7,642 nt of DNA from an uncultured archaeon (GTDB lineage Archaea > Thermoproteota > Nitrososphaeria > Nitrososphaerales > CALBXV01): assembly GCA_937890045.1 (NCBI GenBank), contig CALBXV010000297.1, positions 1 through 7,642 on the forward strand, written 5' to 3'. This document shows, piece by piece, positions 1 through 7,043 of the stretch. The translations under genes and the position numbers were made by a program. Numbering within the stretch: the first letter of the stretch is position 1; each line of letters begins with the position of its first letter. The notes beneath the pieces were generated by a model. That model was not told the DNA's origin, did not search any database, and saw only the letters and a program-made list of their open reading frames with translations.

Positions 1-78
1 TCAATATACTGGATAATTGAAAACGCACAATTATTTCACTATAAATTTGAAAGATCATCTTACAAGGGAGGGAAATAA
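1..78 (+). CDS. C-terminal end of an unidentified upstream gene (partial)
   Basis: The first reading frame is open from the left edge to a TAA at 76-78 and encodes 25 residues, ending in ERSSYKGGK. The other two plus frames meet stops within the first 20 bases. Codon choice (ATA, TTA, AGA) matches the genes downstream. The stop lies one base before the ATG of the next gene, and the GGGAGGG ribosome-binding site of that gene lies inside this tail, which is the tight packing seen in the rest of the operon. The tail is aromatic and basic, but too short to assign to a family. It could be a chance open stretch; an ORF of this length is not strong evidence alone. The gene body lies outside the window. 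Confidence 0.5.
   Translation, partial: SIYWIIENAQLFHYKFERSSYKGGK
66..72 (+). promoter_or_regulatory. Strong Shine-Dalgarno site fixing the start of the next gene at ATG 80
   Basis: GGGAGGG ends 7 nt before the ATG at 80, an ideal spacing. An upstream in-frame TTG at 17 would add 21 residues in front of a clean N-terminal membrane helix and has no comparable site, so ATG 80 is preferred. Confidence 0.75.
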
Positions 79-79
79 T

Positions 80-1474
80 ATGAAATCTGGAATGTCAAGA
101 AATATACTAATTTTTATTTTAATTATAGGTTTAACAACATCACCAATTTTGTATAATATACAAATAAATAATATTGAGAATAAAAAAGAAACAGATAGAA
201 TTGATTATGATTTTGATAGATTCAACATTATATTTAGAGAAAATTTACAAATATATCAAGATAAGGGTAAGCAATTACTAGATATTACTAATACTAATAA
301 TGATAATATAGCAACTAATATATTACAATATCCAATATGGAATTTGCCATTTATATCTGATATTTCACAAGAGTATATGAAAGCTACATTAAATATTGAA
401 TTTGAAGAAGTATACACTCGAAACATAGATTTTGATATTGATTCAATAGTATGGGAAGATAAGAAATTTGGATTATATGCAAGATATGATTCACATGGAA
501 ATTTTGTTGAATGTTGTGAAATTGATGAAATTGAAGCTCTGTATATGTATGATGATCAAAAAGGATGGGAAGCATTAAATCCTGATGCTGGCGGAATAAA
601 TAAAATTGAGAATGAATATTTTGGAGTAGATATTGATAAAGTGATAACTGTGTCAGAAGAAAGGCAAATAAATCTATTTAGATATAATTTTACTAGGTGG
701 GATGAAGAATTTAGTTCTACGGATTATCCTATATTAATAGTAGAATGGAGATCTACAGAAAATGTAGGTAGATTGACAATAGAGACAGATTATGATGAAG
801 ATTATCAAGTAATTTTTGAACCTATAGAAGAATGTGGTTGTATAGAAATGCAAGATAATGTTAGAAAACCTTATACTAATTATTATGGTGGAGCCCATAG
901 TGAAGATTGGGAAAAAACCATGTATATTTTACCAGAAGATAAAATTATTAAAAATATTGTAATGGGAATTGATACTGGAAATCCTAGTCATGAAATAGAT
1001 TTATCAGTATTAGATCGTGACGTATACGATATGAGATATAACTCTACAGCACTAGAAGGTGAATGGAATAAACAACATTTTCAGATTCGATCTATAACTT
1101 TTGCAAATGGAACTATGACAATACCAGAAATTAGTGTTAAATTGAATAATGTAACTAAAATAAATTATCCAGTTAACATATCATTAAGTCCTGGACTTTA
1201 CACTATTCCAATTTTAAGTTATAAAATACCGATAGAATTTAATGAATTAAGAAGTAACAATATATTAGAAATTCAAACTGGAGAATTCACCAATATTTTG
1301 ATGTCAAAAGCAGATATTAGCTTAAGATTTGATCTACAGGAAGCTACAGACAAAAGAGATTTCATTCAAAATATGCAGGTGCCTATTAACATATTATTCC
1401 TTAGTTTAGGAATTATAATATTTTCATTTGTAATAATAAAATTAAATAGAATTAAAAAAGAGATGATGAAGTAA
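80..1474 (+). CDS. Bitopic membrane protein with large ectodomain, paralogous to the C-terminal third of the downstream GT-C protein
   Basis: The protein has 464 aa from ATG 80. A hydrophobic helix at about residues 8-25 (uncleaved anchor or signal peptide), an acidic soluble region at about 26-432, a second helix at about 433-453 and a basic tail (KLNRIKKEMMK) place both ends in the cytoplasm and the middle outside. The ectodomain carries five N-X-S/T sequons (N203, N321, N343, N357, N366) and cysteines C145-C146 and C252-x-C254 that could form disulfides. I recognise no catalytic motif and no named family. The whole chain resembles residues about 620-1100 of the next gene product: the first helix ends in SP after an Arg 15 residues earlier, then Y84-P85, E222-W-R-S-T-E-N-V-G-R231, and G270-G-A-H-S-E-D-W277 followed by GID. 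It is co-transcribed with the GT-C gene, with one base between them. A role as glycan-binding or assembly partner of the GT-C enzyme is inference. Confidence 0.85.
   Translation: MKSGMSRNILIFILIIGLTTSPILYNIQINNIENKKETDRIDYDFDRFNIIFRENLQIYQDKGKQLLDITNTNNDNIATNILQYPIWNLPFISDISQEYMKATLNIEFEEVYTRNIDFDIDSIVWEDKKFGLYARYDSHGNFVECCEIDEIEALYMYDDQKGWEALNPDAGGINKIENEYFGVDIDKVITVSEERQINLFRYNFTRWDEEFSSTDYPILIVEWRSTENVGRLTIETDYDEDYQVIFEPIEECGCIEMQDNVRKPYTNYYGGAHSEDWEKTMYILPEDKIIKNIVMGIDTGNPSHEIDLSVLDRDVYDMRYNSTALEGEWNKQHFQIRSITFANGTMTIPEISVKLNNVTKINYPVNISLSPGLYTIPILSYKIPIEFNELRSNNILEIQTGEFTNILMSKADISLRFDLQEATDKRDFIQNMQVPINILFLSLGIIIFSFVIIKLNRIKKEMMK
1462..1467 (+). promoter_or_regulatory. Weak candidate ribosome-binding site for a TTG start
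   Basis: GATGAT, one base off the GGTGAT complement of an archaeal 16S rRNA 3' end, lies 8 nt before TTG 1476. The in-frame ATG at 1491 (residue 6) has no better site. The start is therefore TTG 1476 or ATG 1491, a 5-residue difference that does not affect the first helix. Translational coupling to the upstream stop at 1472-1474 may matter more than this site. Confidence 0.25.
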
Positions 1475-1475
1475 A

Positions 1476-4400
1476 TTGATAACAAGATGGATGAATAATC
1501 GAAATAATCAAATTTTCTTTACAGCGCTAACTTTAGCCATAGTAATTCGACTTATTTTAATGATACAAACATCTCATGTTGGCAGTGAAGCTAAAATAGC
1601 AATATTTGATGAGTTATTTTTAGCAGGGAATTTTATACCTGTAAAAAACTCTGGTTGGGGTTTACCTTTTTACACAATATTTTTTCCAGCATACAGTGTA
1701 ATTTTATTATTATCAACAATAGGAATTCAACATCATTTTCTAGCTGTAACTTTATTTAAAATTGCTCCAGTAGTGGGTGATTTTGTAGTATTTATTGCAT
1801 TAATACAAATATCAAAATTATGTAAATTAAACTTTAGACAAAGTCTAGCAATAGGATGTACATACATTTTTAACCCATATATAATATGGATGAGTTCAGT
1901 AGTAGGACATGTTGAACAATTTGTAGCTGGATTAATTTTATTAACTATTGTTAATATTTATAAAGGGAATTTTAAATTAAGCGCGACTTATTTTGCAACT
2001 GCAGTCACATTTAGACCGAATTTTATAGTTTTAATTCCAATTATGTTAAGACACATAAGAAAAATGAGAGATTTGGTAAGATTTTTACCTATTCTAGTAG
2101 TTTTAACTATTTTATTTTTAAGTCCCTTGTATTTATTTTTTATATTAAATCCTAATCAGGATCTTATGACATATGTACGACATTTAACAGATTCAGGAGG
2201 TTCTGGTCATTATGGTTTAGCAGCATTAAAGACAGTAGGAGGTAATTTCACTGCACCTTCAGTATATTTTGGGATATTGGATTTAGTAAAATCAATATTA
2301 AATTTACAGACATTCATAATAATATTTATTGCAGTAACAACAATTTTCATAAAATTTAAAGCAACAATACGTAATTTAGTAAATTATTATACAATTATAT
2401 TTTCGATAGCTCTATTATCTGTAACAGTAAGTCAACATCATTATCTTTTATGGATTTTCCCGTTATTAATAATACAGGCAAAAGTATTTAGAAATATTCC
2501 ACTGTATATTCCAACTACATTATGGGTAAGTAATATGTTACTTGATCCGACATTAAATGGTGCTTTTTTTTATTATCTTGGTGATACATTTCCAAATGTG
2601 TATCAGGCATTCTTCCCACTTGTTAAATGGTGGAAGTGGAATGTCTACAATGCTAATTTTGAACTTTCAGCAGCGGTAAGTTTGTTAACAGGAGTTATAT
2701 TAATTTTAACTATAATAAAAATTGTTAATTCACATATTAAAGAGCATAACATAAAAATATTAAAGAAATTAGATTACAGATTATTTTTCGATAGAAAAAT
2801 TCCAGAGTTTTTACATAAAAAATGGTATTTTACAGTAGTTATTTTATATTCACTATTTGATACTCTAAGATTCATAATATTAAAGCCACAACTAACTGGT
2901 CAGATCTATCTAAGCATAACAATTGTTAGTTTAATTGTAAGTATAATATTATTTATTCCACTAATATTTTACAAATATAAAATCATAAATAAAGACAATA
3001 AGAGTAAATTACCATTTTTATATTGGATAATTATTTGGATAATAAATATTGGAATTATATTATTAATTCAAGATATACCAATATTCTCAATTATAATAGG
3101 TATCACTTGGTTAATTAATTCAATTAAAACTCGTTATTTCAATTCTACATTATCAAATACATTAAATATAATTTTATTCGTATACATATCATATTTTCTA
3201 ATTATAATAGAAAATATATTCTTCAGAATTGGAGGATTAATATTCACAATAATATGGATAATGTTACTAACTTTTGTTATTGAACCAAAACCTAAAACAA
3301 CTAAAAATTTAAGATTAATTAAATATATAACAACTAATTTTTCAACAGTAAGATATTTAATAATAATTCTTTTAATTTCCTCAATATTTATTTCACCTTT
3401 AACACAAGTTATTGCAAAAGGAGAAATTGCTAATTCAAGATCTATTAGAAATATGAGTTATGATTTAATAAACATGGATTTCAGCATAATTGATTCTACT
3501 GGAATAACACAAGAAATAATAGATCAAGAAGGTGAATATTATGAGAAGAGCTTCATTATTGGTGATTTAGATTCAAACGAAGAAAGTAGTCTTACATTAA
3601 AATATCCAACATTGTTTCTTGATAGTTTATCTGAAGATGTACGTGAAAAAATACGTATTAGATTAATGATTGATAGTACACGAATTGCTCAGATGATTAA
3701 ATGTTATTGTGTGAATAAAATAATGACAGGGGAACGTTCTGAATTAGATTTTGAAGATTTTGTTCATTATGCAGGTGATACTACAAGTGGAATAAGATTG
3801 AACAGTACAAATATTAAATTTGAAAGAGAATTTGAAATTGGAGAGGGAAGAAATACTAGACTATATAAGATAGATTTTGATCCGCCAATTTGGACAAGTG
3901 ATAGGACACTAATTATATTTGATTGGAAATCAACTGGAAATGTAGGAAGATTTACAGCATACCATGAATGGTTTGATGAGGGGGAAAGAAAACTTCATGA
4001 ACATAAGATATTAATGAAACAATCCGAAGAATTAGGTGAAACTGCAATTAAGTGGGGTGGAGCATATAGTGAAAGTTGGACTCGTGTAGAATATGATTTA
4101 CCTGCTGAAATAAATCTAACTAGAATAGATTTAGGTATTGATAATGGAGATTGGGAAGTCGATGGATTAAAATCAGTTTATTTTAAAAACTTACTAGTAT
4201 GGGATAAAGTAACAATATTAGAAAAAGATACAGTAGTTGAATTTAAGATTAGTAACAAAACTCGCGCATTATATCCAGAACTTTTAACAATAGAATCAGA
4301 ATCTCACAGATTTAATAAATTAATACCTATGGGATATATTGCAGACTTTCTGACTAGAATAGATTATGAATATGGAGATATAGAAGAACATATTAATCAA

Positions 4401-4778
4401 TTATTTGACAAGAACAAGAGACTAGATGATGCAGCTAAACAAATAAGGAAATTTGATTACAATTTAGATACAGAAGAATATAGAATATGGAAAAATGATC
4501 ATAATAAAGAACTGGTAATAGAATTAAGTTATGAAGATCTCAAAGATGGAAATGTAACAATTACAGTAGAACCACATAATGAAGTGAGAATTAATAATAT
4601 TTGGATGGAAATTGGACCGCTAAAACCAACTCAGGTAAACCAATTTTGGCTTCAGATACCTACATCAATATTTTTCGTTTCAGTTATCTTAGCAACTACA
4701 TTATTAATTTTTAATATAGTAAACTTAAAAAAAACACCAGAAAATGAGAAAAAAAATGAAAATATGAAAAGAAAATGA
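1476..4778 (+). CDS. GT-C-type membrane glycosyltransferase (mannosyltransferase/Gpi18-like) with C-terminal ectodomain
   Basis: The product has 1100 aa in three modules. Residues 1 to about 425 form a polytopic GT-C-like core. A first helix (about 13-30) is followed by a short outer loop with acidic residues E38, D45 and E46, where GT-C enzymes place their catalytic or metal-binding carboxylates. N133-P134 followed by G144-H-V-E-Q148 recalls the NP...GQxD region of Gpi18-like lipid-linked mannosyltransferases, and FRPNF (179-183) and SQHHYLLW (319-326) also fit. Residues about 445-601 form a second hydrophobic block of about six helices of unknown function. Helix 626-645, an ectodomain (about 650-1060) with five sequons (N659, N776, N880, N927, N1026) and a C743-Y-C745 motif, and a last helix (about 1062-1082) repeat the architecture of the preceding gene product. 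By analogy with known GT-C enzymes it would use a polyprenyl-phosphate-linked sugar on the outer face. Donor and acceptor are unknown. The WWDxG motif of oligosaccharyltransferase is absent. The gene overlaps the next by ATGA. Confidence 0.8.
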   Translation: MITRWMNNRNNQIFFTALTLAIVIRLILMIQTSHVGSEAKIAIFDELFLAGNFIPVKNSGWGLPFYTIFFPAYSVILLLSTIGIQHHFLAVTLFKIAPVVGDFVVFIALIQISKLCKLNFRQSLAIGCTYIFNPYIIWMSSVVGHVEQFVAGLILLTIVNIYKGNFKLSATYFATAVTFRPNFIVLIPIMLRHIRKMRDLVRFLPILVVLTILFLSPLYLFFILNPNQDLMTYVRHLTDSGGSGHYGLAALKTVGGNFTAPSVYFGILDLVKSILNLQTFIIIFIAVTTIFIKFKATIRNLVNYYTIIFSIALLSVTVSQHHYLLWIFPLLIIQAKVFRNIPLYIPTTLWVSNMLLDPTLNGAFFYYLGDTFPNVYQAFFPLVKWWKWNVYNANFELSAAVSLLTGVILILTIIKIVNSHIKEHNIKILKKLDYRLFFDRKIPEFLHKKWYFTVVILYSLFDTLRFIILKPQLTGQIYLSITIVSLIVSIILFIPLIFYKYKIINKDNKSKLPFLYWIIIWIINIGIILLIQDIPIFSIIIGITWLINSIKTRYFNSTLSNTLNIILFVYISYFLIIIENIFFRIGGLIFTIIWIMLLTFVIEPKPKTTKNLRLIKYITTNFSTVRYLIIILLISSIFISPLTQVIAKGEIANSRSIRNMSYDLINMDFSIIDSTGITQEIIDQEGEYYEKSFIIGDLDSNEESSLTLKYPTLFLDSLSEDVREKIRIRLMIDSTRIAQMIKCYCVNKIMTGERSELDFEDFVHYAGDTTSGIRLNSTNIKFEREFEIGEGRNTRLYKIDFDPPIWTSDRTLIIFDWKSTGNVGRFTAYHEWFDEGERKLHEHKILMKQSEELGETAIKWGGAYSESWTRVEYDLPAEINLTRIDLGIDNGDWEVDGLKSVYFKNLLVWDKVTILEKDTVVEFKISNKTRALYPELLTIESESHRFNKLIPMGYIADFLTRIDYEYGDIEEHINQLFDKNKRLDDAAKQIRKFDYNLDTEEYRIWKNDHNKELVIELSYEDLKDGNVTITVEPHNEVRINNIWMEIGPLKPTQVNQFWLQIPTSIFFVSVILATTLLIFNIVNLKKTPENEKKNENMKRK
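3351..4725 (+). other. Duplicated helix-ectodomain-helix module inside the GT-C gene (partner copy at 98-1438)
   Basis: Residues about 626-1082 of the GT-C protein match residues about 7-453 of the preceding gene product in order. R626-x14-P641 matches R7-x14-P22. Y662-D663 matches Y43-D44, and Y710-P711 matches Y84-P85. D816-W-K-S-T-G-N-V-G-R825 matches E222-W-R-S-T-E-N-V-G-R231, and G861-G-A-Y-S-E-S-W868 matches G270-G-A-H-S-E-D-W277. Each copy then has a Y-x-LP stretch, GID-x-G and a terminal helix. Spacing between the NVGR and GGA motifs is similar (37 versus 40 residues). The copies are diverged and there is no obvious DNA-level repeat, so this is an old duplication. The alignment was made by eye. 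Confidence 0.7.
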
Positions 4779-5896
4779 GAATTGCGATAGTATCGGATGG
4801 TTTTTTATCCAATAATAGATTAAGATCAAGTACACCAGTTTTAGTAGATAATTTAAGACATGAATTAGAAAAGAGAAATAATAAAGTATTAATTTACACT
4901 CCATTAGGACAATTAGTTTATGATGAGAAATATAAAATAGATATTAATAATGAGGGTGGCATGTTAGATTATTTCTCATCTATTAAAAAAATTTCTAGAT
5001 TAAAACCTGATATTATTCATGTACACGGAGATATAGCTATAACATATTTAGTAAAATTATGGAAATTAAGAACATCAATACCAATAGTTACAACGATTAC
5101 TAGAAACGCAGCTAATGCTGGTTCACTATCTTTATCACCTGTTTTTTCTATTGGACCAAGTTATGATTGTCAAAAACCGTGGTTTGACTATTTAAAAAAG
5201 AAGATAATCAGCAATTTGGATCATATAATAGTAATGAATCAATTTATGAAATCAGTAGTTAATATTAATGAAAAGAAAATTAGTGTAATTAAATATGGAA
5301 TTAGACGTGATTGGGGAATTCTAGATAAAATTACTAGTAATACAAGTAATAAAATATTTTATTGGGGTGATGGATCAATAAAAAGAGGATATCATCTTTT
5401 TCTTAACGCTGCAAAAATAGTAAAAAAAGTTAAGTCAGAAGTACAATTTATTTCTGCTATACGTGGATTAGATCCAACAATCAACAAACATATAGGATCA
5501 CAAAATACAGAAGAATATTTAACAAACGTTATTTACAAAAAATTAAATTCAGAAGAAATGATAAAAGAATTATTACAATCAAAAATAGTAGTTTTACCAT
5601 TTTTATCTAATAGTATGGAACCTCCTTTAACTATATTAGAAAGTATGTATTTACGTAAACCAGTAATAACAACAAGAATAGGAGGTAATACTGAATTAAT
5701 AAAAAATAATGTAACAGGTTTATTTATAAATAGTAACTCAAAAGATTTAGCAAAAACAATTTTGAATAAAATAGATAATAATAATGAATTAGAAAAAATT
5801 GGTGTAAATGCACAGAAATTCATTATAGAAAATTATGATTGGGATAAATGTGTAAAAGAAATAATAAAAATATATGAAATATTAGTTAGAAGATAA
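4775..5896 (+). CDS. GT4-family (GT-B fold) glycosyltransferase
   Basis: The product has 373 aa, normal for GT4. It should be a cytosolic retaining enzyme that moves a sugar from a nucleotide donor to a glycan or lipid acceptor. The N-terminal Rossmann half begins MRIAIVSDGF and has the characteristic D79-I-I-H-V-H-G85. The C-terminal half has the donor-site strand Y196-W-G with K203-R-G205, then E282-P-P-L-T-I-L-E289, K295-P-V-I-T-T, and IGGNTELI followed by N-x-TGLF. The acidic pair is spaced E-x6-E rather than the usual E-x7-E, with M281 at the expected first-Glu position; E289 aligns with the conserved second Glu. The usual N-terminal double-glycine loop is also not evident (FLSNNRLRSS). 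No membrane helix is seen. The ATG overlaps the TGA of the GT-C gene (ATGA), no Shine-Dalgarno site precedes it, and translation is probably coupled. Family assignment is firm; the sugar and acceptor cannot be read. Confidence 0.9.
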   Translation: MRIAIVSDGFLSNNRLRSSTPVLVDNLRHELEKRNNKVLIYTPLGQLVYDEKYKIDINNEGGMLDYFSSIKKISRLKPDIIHVHGDIAITYLVKLWKLRTSIPIVTTITRNAANAGSLSLSPVFSIGPSYDCQKPWFDYLKKKIISNLDHIIVMNQFMKSVVNINEKKISVIKYGIRRDWGILDKITSNTSNKIFYWGDGSIKRGYHLFLNAAKIVKKVKSEVQFISAIRGLDPTINKHIGSQNTEEYLTNVIYKKLNSEEMIKELLQSKIVVLPFLSNSMEPPLTILESMYLRKPVITTRIGGNTELIKNNVTGLFINSNSKDLAKTILNKIDNNNELEKIGVNAQKFIIENYDWDKCVKEIIKIYEILVRR

Positions 5897-5935
5897 CATA
5901 TATTTTACCAAATACCAGTTTTTCCAGTTAATTTA
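5856..5935. terminator. Convergent gene ends with T-rich tracts on both strands (probable bidirectional termination zone)
   Basis: The plus-strand GT4 gene stops at 5894-5896 and the minus-strand nucleotidyltransferase gene stops at 5907-5905, leaving 8 bp (catatatt) between them. Downstream of the plus stop are the tracts TATTTT (5901-5906) and GTTTTT (5919-5924). On the minus strand the region below 5890 is rich in T runs, for example complementary to AAAAA at 5866-5870. I see no GC-rich hairpin, so a bacterial intrinsic terminator is unlikely. T-tract termination of archaeal type, with the transcripts overlapping at their 3' ends, is the simplest reading. Confidence 0.3.
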
Positions 5936-7032
5936 TATTTACTTAAAGCAATACTAGCAAGAATAGGAGCTAAAAATAGTGATCGACATCCACTATTAAT
6001 TTTACCGTTTTTAAAATCATTAATTGCTTTTTTAATCCATAGTAATGCAAATGAGGTAGTATTAGGTTTGAAAGGATAATGAAAATCAGTGTACTGTTGA
6101 TTTATGTCTAAAAAATGATTGAGTTCAATAGGAAAATCAACACCTTTAATCTGAGAATATTTGAATATGTGATTAAGAAAAATTTTGAATGGGTAAACAA
6201 CACCACTTTTTTTAATACAATTATCTAATAAATCCCAATTAATTTTTTCATTAAACCAATTTAAAGAATTATGTAATTCAGAAATTCTAAGAATACCATG
6301 CCTAAATAAACCATGTGTACATGAAATTAATAATCTATGTTCTACACTAGGAATGAAGAATTTAAAATTATTTATTATAACAGATTTTCTATGTTTAATT
6401 ATATCATATGTGTTAACATATTCTTCACCTACTTGAGAGAAACCTGGATATATTTCAACCTGAGGAATAAGGTCATCATTTGAAGATTCAAATTTTTGGC
6501 AATAATATAATTTTTTACCTGCAAGTTTATCACAAACACTCTTGGTTTCACCTGGAGTTTTAGATAATTCCAATTTCGGTATTCCGCCAAAATCATTTTC
6601 TAAGATAATGTTAGCTTTAGATATATCATCTTTTACGACTATTAGATCAATATCATTACCAATATCAGGAGCATTATCTAAGGTTTTCATTACAGTAAAA
6701 TTAATGTTTTCCATTTCAAATTTTTTATGAATAGAATTTAATACGTTTAATTTATAATCTAAACGATTATGTGCTTCTTGAATAATATCAGAAAATTGTT
6801 TTTTAAAATTTGGTAAAATTCCAGATTCAAAAATTTTTTTGCTAGATCTTAATAATACCTTATTTCTACGAGCCATATATTCAAACATATTAAAATCAAA
6901 TTCATTTTCAGCTATCAAATTAGTTAGATTTTCAGATAACTGATCATTATTAGATAGAAGAGAACTGATAATAAATTGAGAATATTTAATTCTGTTATTT
7001 TTTGAAATATTACCAGTTATTATTACTTCCAT
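5905..7032 (-). CDS. Nucleotidyltransferase-fold protein, NTP_transf_5-like
   Basis: The product has 375 aa from ATG 7032. The first ~100 residues are helical. The catalytic-like core follows: N-F-T-V-M-K116 (the Lys of the 'KG' strand in this family), G125-N-D127-I-D129-L-I-V (two metal-binding acidic residues), and a third acidic strand Q191-V-E193-I-Y-P. Further on come F-I-P-S-V-E-H-R-L-L (226-235), H240, R244-H245, LRISELH (248-254) and INWDLLDNCIKKSG (264-277), matching the 'lrDl...idW..l...a...g' helical region of NTP_transf_5 proteins. These form part of the pol-beta-type nucleotidyltransferase superfamily, and their substrates are mostly unknown. Such genes recur in capsule, O-antigen and other surface-polysaccharide loci, as here. 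The conventional G-S helix motif is weak, as is usual in the family. Its start lies 9 bp after the stop of the kinase-like gene, so the two are almost certainly co-transcribed and may act in one pathway. Confidence 0.75.
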   Translation of the reverse strand: MEVIITGNISKNNRIKYSQFIISSLLSNNDQLSENLTNLIAENEFDFNMFEYMARRNKVLLRSSKKIFESGILPNFKKQFSDIIQEAHNRLDYKLNVLNSIHKKFEMENINFTVMKTLDNAPDIGNDIDLIVVKDDISKANIILENDFGGIPKLELSKTPGETKSVCDKLAGKKLYYCQKFESSNDDLIPQVEIYPGFSQVGEEYVNTYDIIKHRKSVIINNFKFFIPSVEHRLLISCTHGLFRHGILRISELHNSLNWFNEKINWDLLDNCIKKSGVVYPFKIFLNHIFKYSQIKGVDFPIELNHFLDINQQYTDFHYPFKPNTTSFALLWIKKAINDFKNGKINSGCRSLFLAPILASIALSKYKLTGKTGIW

Positions 7033-7037
7033 TTTAT

Positions 7038-7043
7038 TCACCT
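7038..7043 (-). promoter_or_regulatory. Shine-Dalgarno site that decides the nucleotidyltransferase start
   Basis: On the minus strand AGGTGA lies 5 nt before ATG 7032. It overlaps the TAG stop (7044-7042) of the upstream kinase-like gene and includes the GTG at 7041-7039. That in-frame GTG would lengthen the protein by three residues but is itself part of the ribosome-binding site, so ATG 7032 is the better start. Confidence 0.75.

Noticed and set aside
17..79. TTG 17 as the start of the first complete gene
   Set aside because: ATG 80 has a GGGAGGG site at ideal spacing and leads directly into the membrane helix; the 21 extra residues look like out-of-frame translation of the preceding gene's tail.
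384..575. 63-aa minus-strand open frame
   Set aside because: Lies wholly inside the 464-aa gene, has a composition (His, Gln, Leu rich) typical of an antisense shadow, and resembles no family.
2611..2652. K-W-W-K-W (384-388) as the WWDxG motif of oligosaccharyltransferase AglB/Stt3
   Set aside because: The Asp and Gly are missing, and the motif lies between membrane helices rather than at the start of the soluble domain.
5533..5823. 96-aa minus-strand open frame
   Set aside because: Antisense to the conserved donor-site half of the GT4 gene, which is clearly the real coding frame.
6542..6730. 62-aa plus-strand open frame
   Set aside because: Antisense to the GNDID catalytic region of the nucleotidyltransferase.
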